Part shown: piece after piece, positions 5,576 to 7,326 of the stretch | Layout: the number at the start of each line of letters is the position of its first letter | Numbering within the stretch: position 1 is the stretch's first letter | Assembly: GCA_030424705.1 (NCBI GenBank) | Contig: JAUHWJ010000084.1 | Location: 1 to 7,326, forward strand | DNA length: 7,326 nt | Reading direction: 5' to 3' | From: Alphaproteobacteria bacterium | GTDB taxonomy: Bacteria; Pseudomonadota; Alphaproteobacteria; Rhodobacterales; Rhodobacteraceae | Translations under genes and position numbers: made by a program | Notes under the pieces: generated by a model | What the model saw: the letters and a program-made list of their open reading frames with translations, nothing else | Database searches by the model: none | What the model was told of the DNA's origin: nothing

Positions 5576-6576
5576 CGTTCCTCCCATAGCCGTTCCGCCA
5601 TGCGCTCGGCCTCCGCCAGCGTTCCCGCCCCGGCGACATGGAGCGCCGCGCCTGCGGTGGCGAGGACGACGGCGCGCGCGAACCCGTCCTCCGCCGCGCC
5701 GGACCAGAGCGCGGCGAGCGCCGCTGGGCTCGGCGCCGCGCCCTCCTCCCGCATCCTGCGTGGCGCGATCTCCGCCGTCGCCGGCGCCTCGTGCGCGAAA
5801 TCGCCCTCCGGCCGGAAGCCGAAGAGCGAGATCGCCTTGCCCGGATGCCTCTCGAACTCCCCGCCCCCGCCTTTCAGCACGCCGACCGCCTTCTGCCCGA
5901 GTAGCCGCGCCGCGTCCGCCTGGAGCGCGCGGTAGGGCGGATGGAACACCCCTTGCAAGCTGGCGGGGGCGCCCGCGGGATTGAGCGCCCGGAGCGCTGT
6001 GTTGACCGGCGAACGGAGGCCGAGCACCTCCCTCAGCCGCAGGAGACGCAAGGCCTCCTCGTCAAGCGCAGCGAGCGGGACATAGACGATCCCTGCCCCG
6101 GCCAGCGCGGCGCGCGCCGCCTCCGGGCTCTCCGCGACGGGAACGCCGAGCGCCTCGGCCCCTAGGCGCGTCGTCACCGGATGGTCGAGATGGGAGTTCC
6201 AGCCATGCAGCATCACCGGCCGGCCCGATGCGGAGACGAGCCGCGCCGCGAGGAGGAAGAGCGGCAGGCCGCGCGTGCGCCCCGCGGCGTAGGAGGGCCA
6301 GTCCACCGCCGCGCCAATTCCAGCCCAGAGGGCGAGACGGGCGCGGAGCGCCTCGACGAAGCCCGCGATTTCCTCCGCGCTCTCGCCGCGATACCGCATC
6401 AGCATGAGGAGCGCGCCCGTCGCCTCCGGTGCGGCCTCGCCCGCGAGAATGGCGGCGAGCGCTTCCCGCGCCTCCTCCCGCGTCAGGCCGCGCCCGCGGG
6501 AGGGGCCGCGCCCCATCGCGCGCACCTGCGCCGCGATGGCGTTCCCGGCCACGCGCGCCGCTTCCGCCGGGCTCAT
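5560..6576 (-). CDS. TrpD2-like protein (glycosyl/phosphoribosyl transferase fold, YbiB-related)
   Basis: This 338-residue protein has the two-domain layout of anthranilate phosphoribosyltransferase (TrpD) and the nucleoside phosphorylase class. The N-terminal helical domain is clear (LTREEAREALAAILAGEAAP at 31-50, then RYRGESAEEIAGFVEALR at 61-78). The C-terminal domain keeps GLRSPVNTALRALNPAG at 186-202, QGVFHPPY at 208-215 and LKGGGGE at 234-240. The TrpD GTGGD PRPP-binding loop is replaced by YAAGRTRGLP (96-105), and the KHGN segment by LHGWNSH (123-129). It is therefore unlikely to make phosphoribosylanthranilate and fits the TrpD2 group, whose E. coli member YbiB binds nucleic acids. 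The frame is open further upstream, but ATG 6576 forms a 4-base ATGA overlap with the DUF192 stop, so I chose it. A longer start at 6744 would lie inside the DUF192 gene. Confidence 0.8.
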   Translation of the reverse strand: MSPAEAARVAGNAIAAQVRAMGRGPSRGRGLTREEAREALAAILAGEAAPEATGALLMLMRYRGESAEEIAGFVEALRARLALWAGIGAAVDWPSYAAGRTRGLPLFLLAARLVSASGRPVMLHGWNSHLDHPVTTRLGAEALGVPVAESPEAARAALAGAGIVYVPLAALDEEALRLLRLREVLGLRSPVNTALRALNPAGAPASLQGVFHPPYRALQADAARLLGQKAVGVLKGGGGEFERHPGKAISLFGFRPEGDFAHEAPATAEIAPRRMREEGAAPSPAALAALWSGAAEDGFARAVVLATAGAALHVAGAGTLAEAERMAERLWEERCREP

Positions 6577-7052
6577 TCGCAGGCCCAGACCGGATCCAGG
6601 ATCGCCGGATGACGGACTGCTGCGCCGCGCCTCAGCCCCTGCGCCGCCGCCTCCCCCGCATTGACTTCGAGCGCGACCTGCGCGGCGCAGCCGGAGGGTA
6701 TCGACTTCTCGGAGAAGGGCGTCGTGTTCTCTGCAATTCCGCAAATCACGCCGCGCCGGCTGATGAAGATTATGTCGAGCGGCAGCGGCGTGTTCTTCAT
6801 CCAGAAGGCCATCGGCTGCGCCTCGGGATAGATGAAGATCATGCCGGCGTCCCTCGGCATCTCCTCCCGGAACATCAGGCCGCGCGCGCGTTCTTCCAGG
6901 TCGTCGGCGATCTCGACGCTGTAGCTGACGTCGCCCCGGTCCGTGCGGATGTCGATCCGGTCCGGGGCGCAGGCTTCCCCCAACGCCGCCCCCGAACAGG
7001 CGAGGACGAGCAGGCCGGCGACGCCGGCTGCCGCGCGCGCGGCGCCGATCAG
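6573..7052 (-). CDS. Exported DUF192 family protein, apparent CTG start
   Basis: The DUF192 domain is intact: RARGLMFREEMP at about 55-66, AGMIFIYPE at 69-77, the hallmark MAFWMKNTPLPLDIIFI at 81-97, and QVALEVNAG at 125-133. Molecular function of the family is unknown. From the CTG at 7052 the protein has 159 residues and an export signal: one Arg, then a hydrophobic run AAAGVAGLLVLACSGAALG. Cleavage after ALG, or lipidation at Cys19 (VLAC, a poor lipobox), would place it outside the cytoplasm. No ATG, GTG or TTG exists in this frame between the GTG at 7265 and the signal peptide, and the only TTG (24th codon from the CTG) would remove the signal. Starting at 7283 would add an Arg-rich out-of-frame reading of the cold-shock gene. 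The CTG overlaps that gene's TGA as CTGA, with GGGGGG just upstream. Confidence 0.8.
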   Translation of the reverse strand: MIGAARAAAGVAGLLVLACSGAALGEACAPDRIDIRTDRGDVSYSVEIADDLEERARGLMFREEMPRDAGMIFIYPEAQPMAFWMKNTPLPLDIIFISRRGVICGIAENTTPFSEKSIPSGCAAQVALEVNAGEAAAQGLRRGAAVRHPAILDPVWACE

Positions 7053-7326
7053 TCGCCCCCCGCTATCACGAGCGGCATCGCGTCCCAGGCGCAGACCTCG
7101 GAGGCCATCCGTCCACGCGGACCGTCGGCTACGCGGACGGCGATCGCCTCGCCGGGCGCCAGATCGGGAAGGCCCGCGGCGCGGACAAGCTCCATGTGGA
7201 CGAAAACGTCCGCCTCGTCGCCGAAGATGTTGGCGAAGCCGAAGCCCTTCGCCCGGTCGAACCACTTGATGCGCGCCGCGCACCAGCCGGAGGCGTTGGT
7301 GAGCTCCGCGAGCACTTCGGTCGGCT
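7049..7326 (-). CDS. Cold-shock domain protein (probably 5'-truncated by window edge)
   Basis: This sequence contains a cold-shock domain that binds single-stranded RNA or DNA. The conserved parts are ARIKWFD, the RNP1 motif KGFGFANIF and the RNP2 motif DVFVHMEL, followed by GEAIAVRVADGPRGRMASEV. A GTG at 7315 could start an 88-residue protein, but it lacks a clear ribosome-binding site and the frame stays open to the window edge (PTE before the GTG). In Rhodobacterales, cold-shock proteins with two such domains are common, and their second domain has this KGFGFANVFG / LAPGEA / RGRMA type of sequence. I therefore infer that this is the second domain of a two-domain protein cut by the window edge. 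The stop overlaps the DUF192 start (CTGA). It is probably the first or an early gene of the four-gene unit. Confidence 0.85.
   Translation of the reverse strand, partial: PTEVLAELTNASGWCAARIKWFDRAKGFGFANIFGDEADVFVHMELVRAAGLPDLAPGEAIAVRVADGPRGRMASEVCAWDAMPLVIAGGD

Noticed and set aside
4892..5935. Plus-strand open frame of 347 codons starting near the tRNA (ARGFEPPALCSQ)
   Set aside because: The start reads the complement of tRNA-Pro, another known artefact, and the remainder is antisense to the nucleosidase and TrpD2-like genes.
6577..6744. Longer start for the TrpD2-like gene at 6744
   Set aside because: The extra 56 residues are an Arg/Gly/Ser-rich out-of-frame reading of the DUF192 domain. 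The ATGA overlap at 6573-6576 gives a far better start.

Overview
The window is GC-rich chromosomal DNA that most resembles an alphaproteobacterium, probably of the Rhodobacterales. This placement is inferred from gene content: a HIG1-type twin-helix small protein directly in front of a PduO-type cobalamin adenosyltransferase, and a cold-shock protein directly in front of a DUF192 protein. There is no marker gene that proves the taxon. I see no insertion sequence, integrase, CRISPR array, toxin-antitoxin pair or phage gene. It reads as an ordinary, densely packed housekeeping region.

Layout. Only the left edge is on the plus strand: a possible last fragment of an upstream gene (1-38), then a dienelactone hydrolase-family protein with a twin-arginine signal (35-919). 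Everything else is on the minus strand and is read from right to left. From the right edge come a cold-shock-domain protein that probably continues outside the window (7049-7326), an exported DUF192 protein (6573-7052), a TrpD2-like protein (5560-6576) and a short MTA/SAH nucleosidase (5039-5575). Next are tRNA-Pro(TGG) (4917-4993), a HIG1-type 66-residue membrane protein (4663-4863), cob(I)alamin adenosyltransferase (4089-4661), an alpha/beta hydrolase (3204-4013) and a large MscS-family channel (922-3138). The channel and the DLH-like gene converge with 2 bp between their stop codons.

How the genes relate. The first four minus-strand genes overlap one another (CTGA, ATGA, then 16 bp), so they are probably co-transcribed and translationally coupled. 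Two of them have nucleoside- or nucleotide-type folds and one is a nucleic-acid-binding protein, but no shared pathway is proven. The HIG1 and adenosyltransferase genes are one base apart and form a second unit. The hydrolase and the channel follow after gaps of 75 and 65 bp, and each gap contains an inverted repeat beside or over the next ribosome-binding site.

The most interesting points are the apparent CTG start of the DUF192 gene, the TrpD2-like protein that has lost the PRPP and anthranilate signatures, the compact nucleosidase with an intact active site, and the hairpin that covers the hydrolase ribosome-binding site. I found no clearly new multi-gene system. No stretch longer than 300 bases is without a gene.
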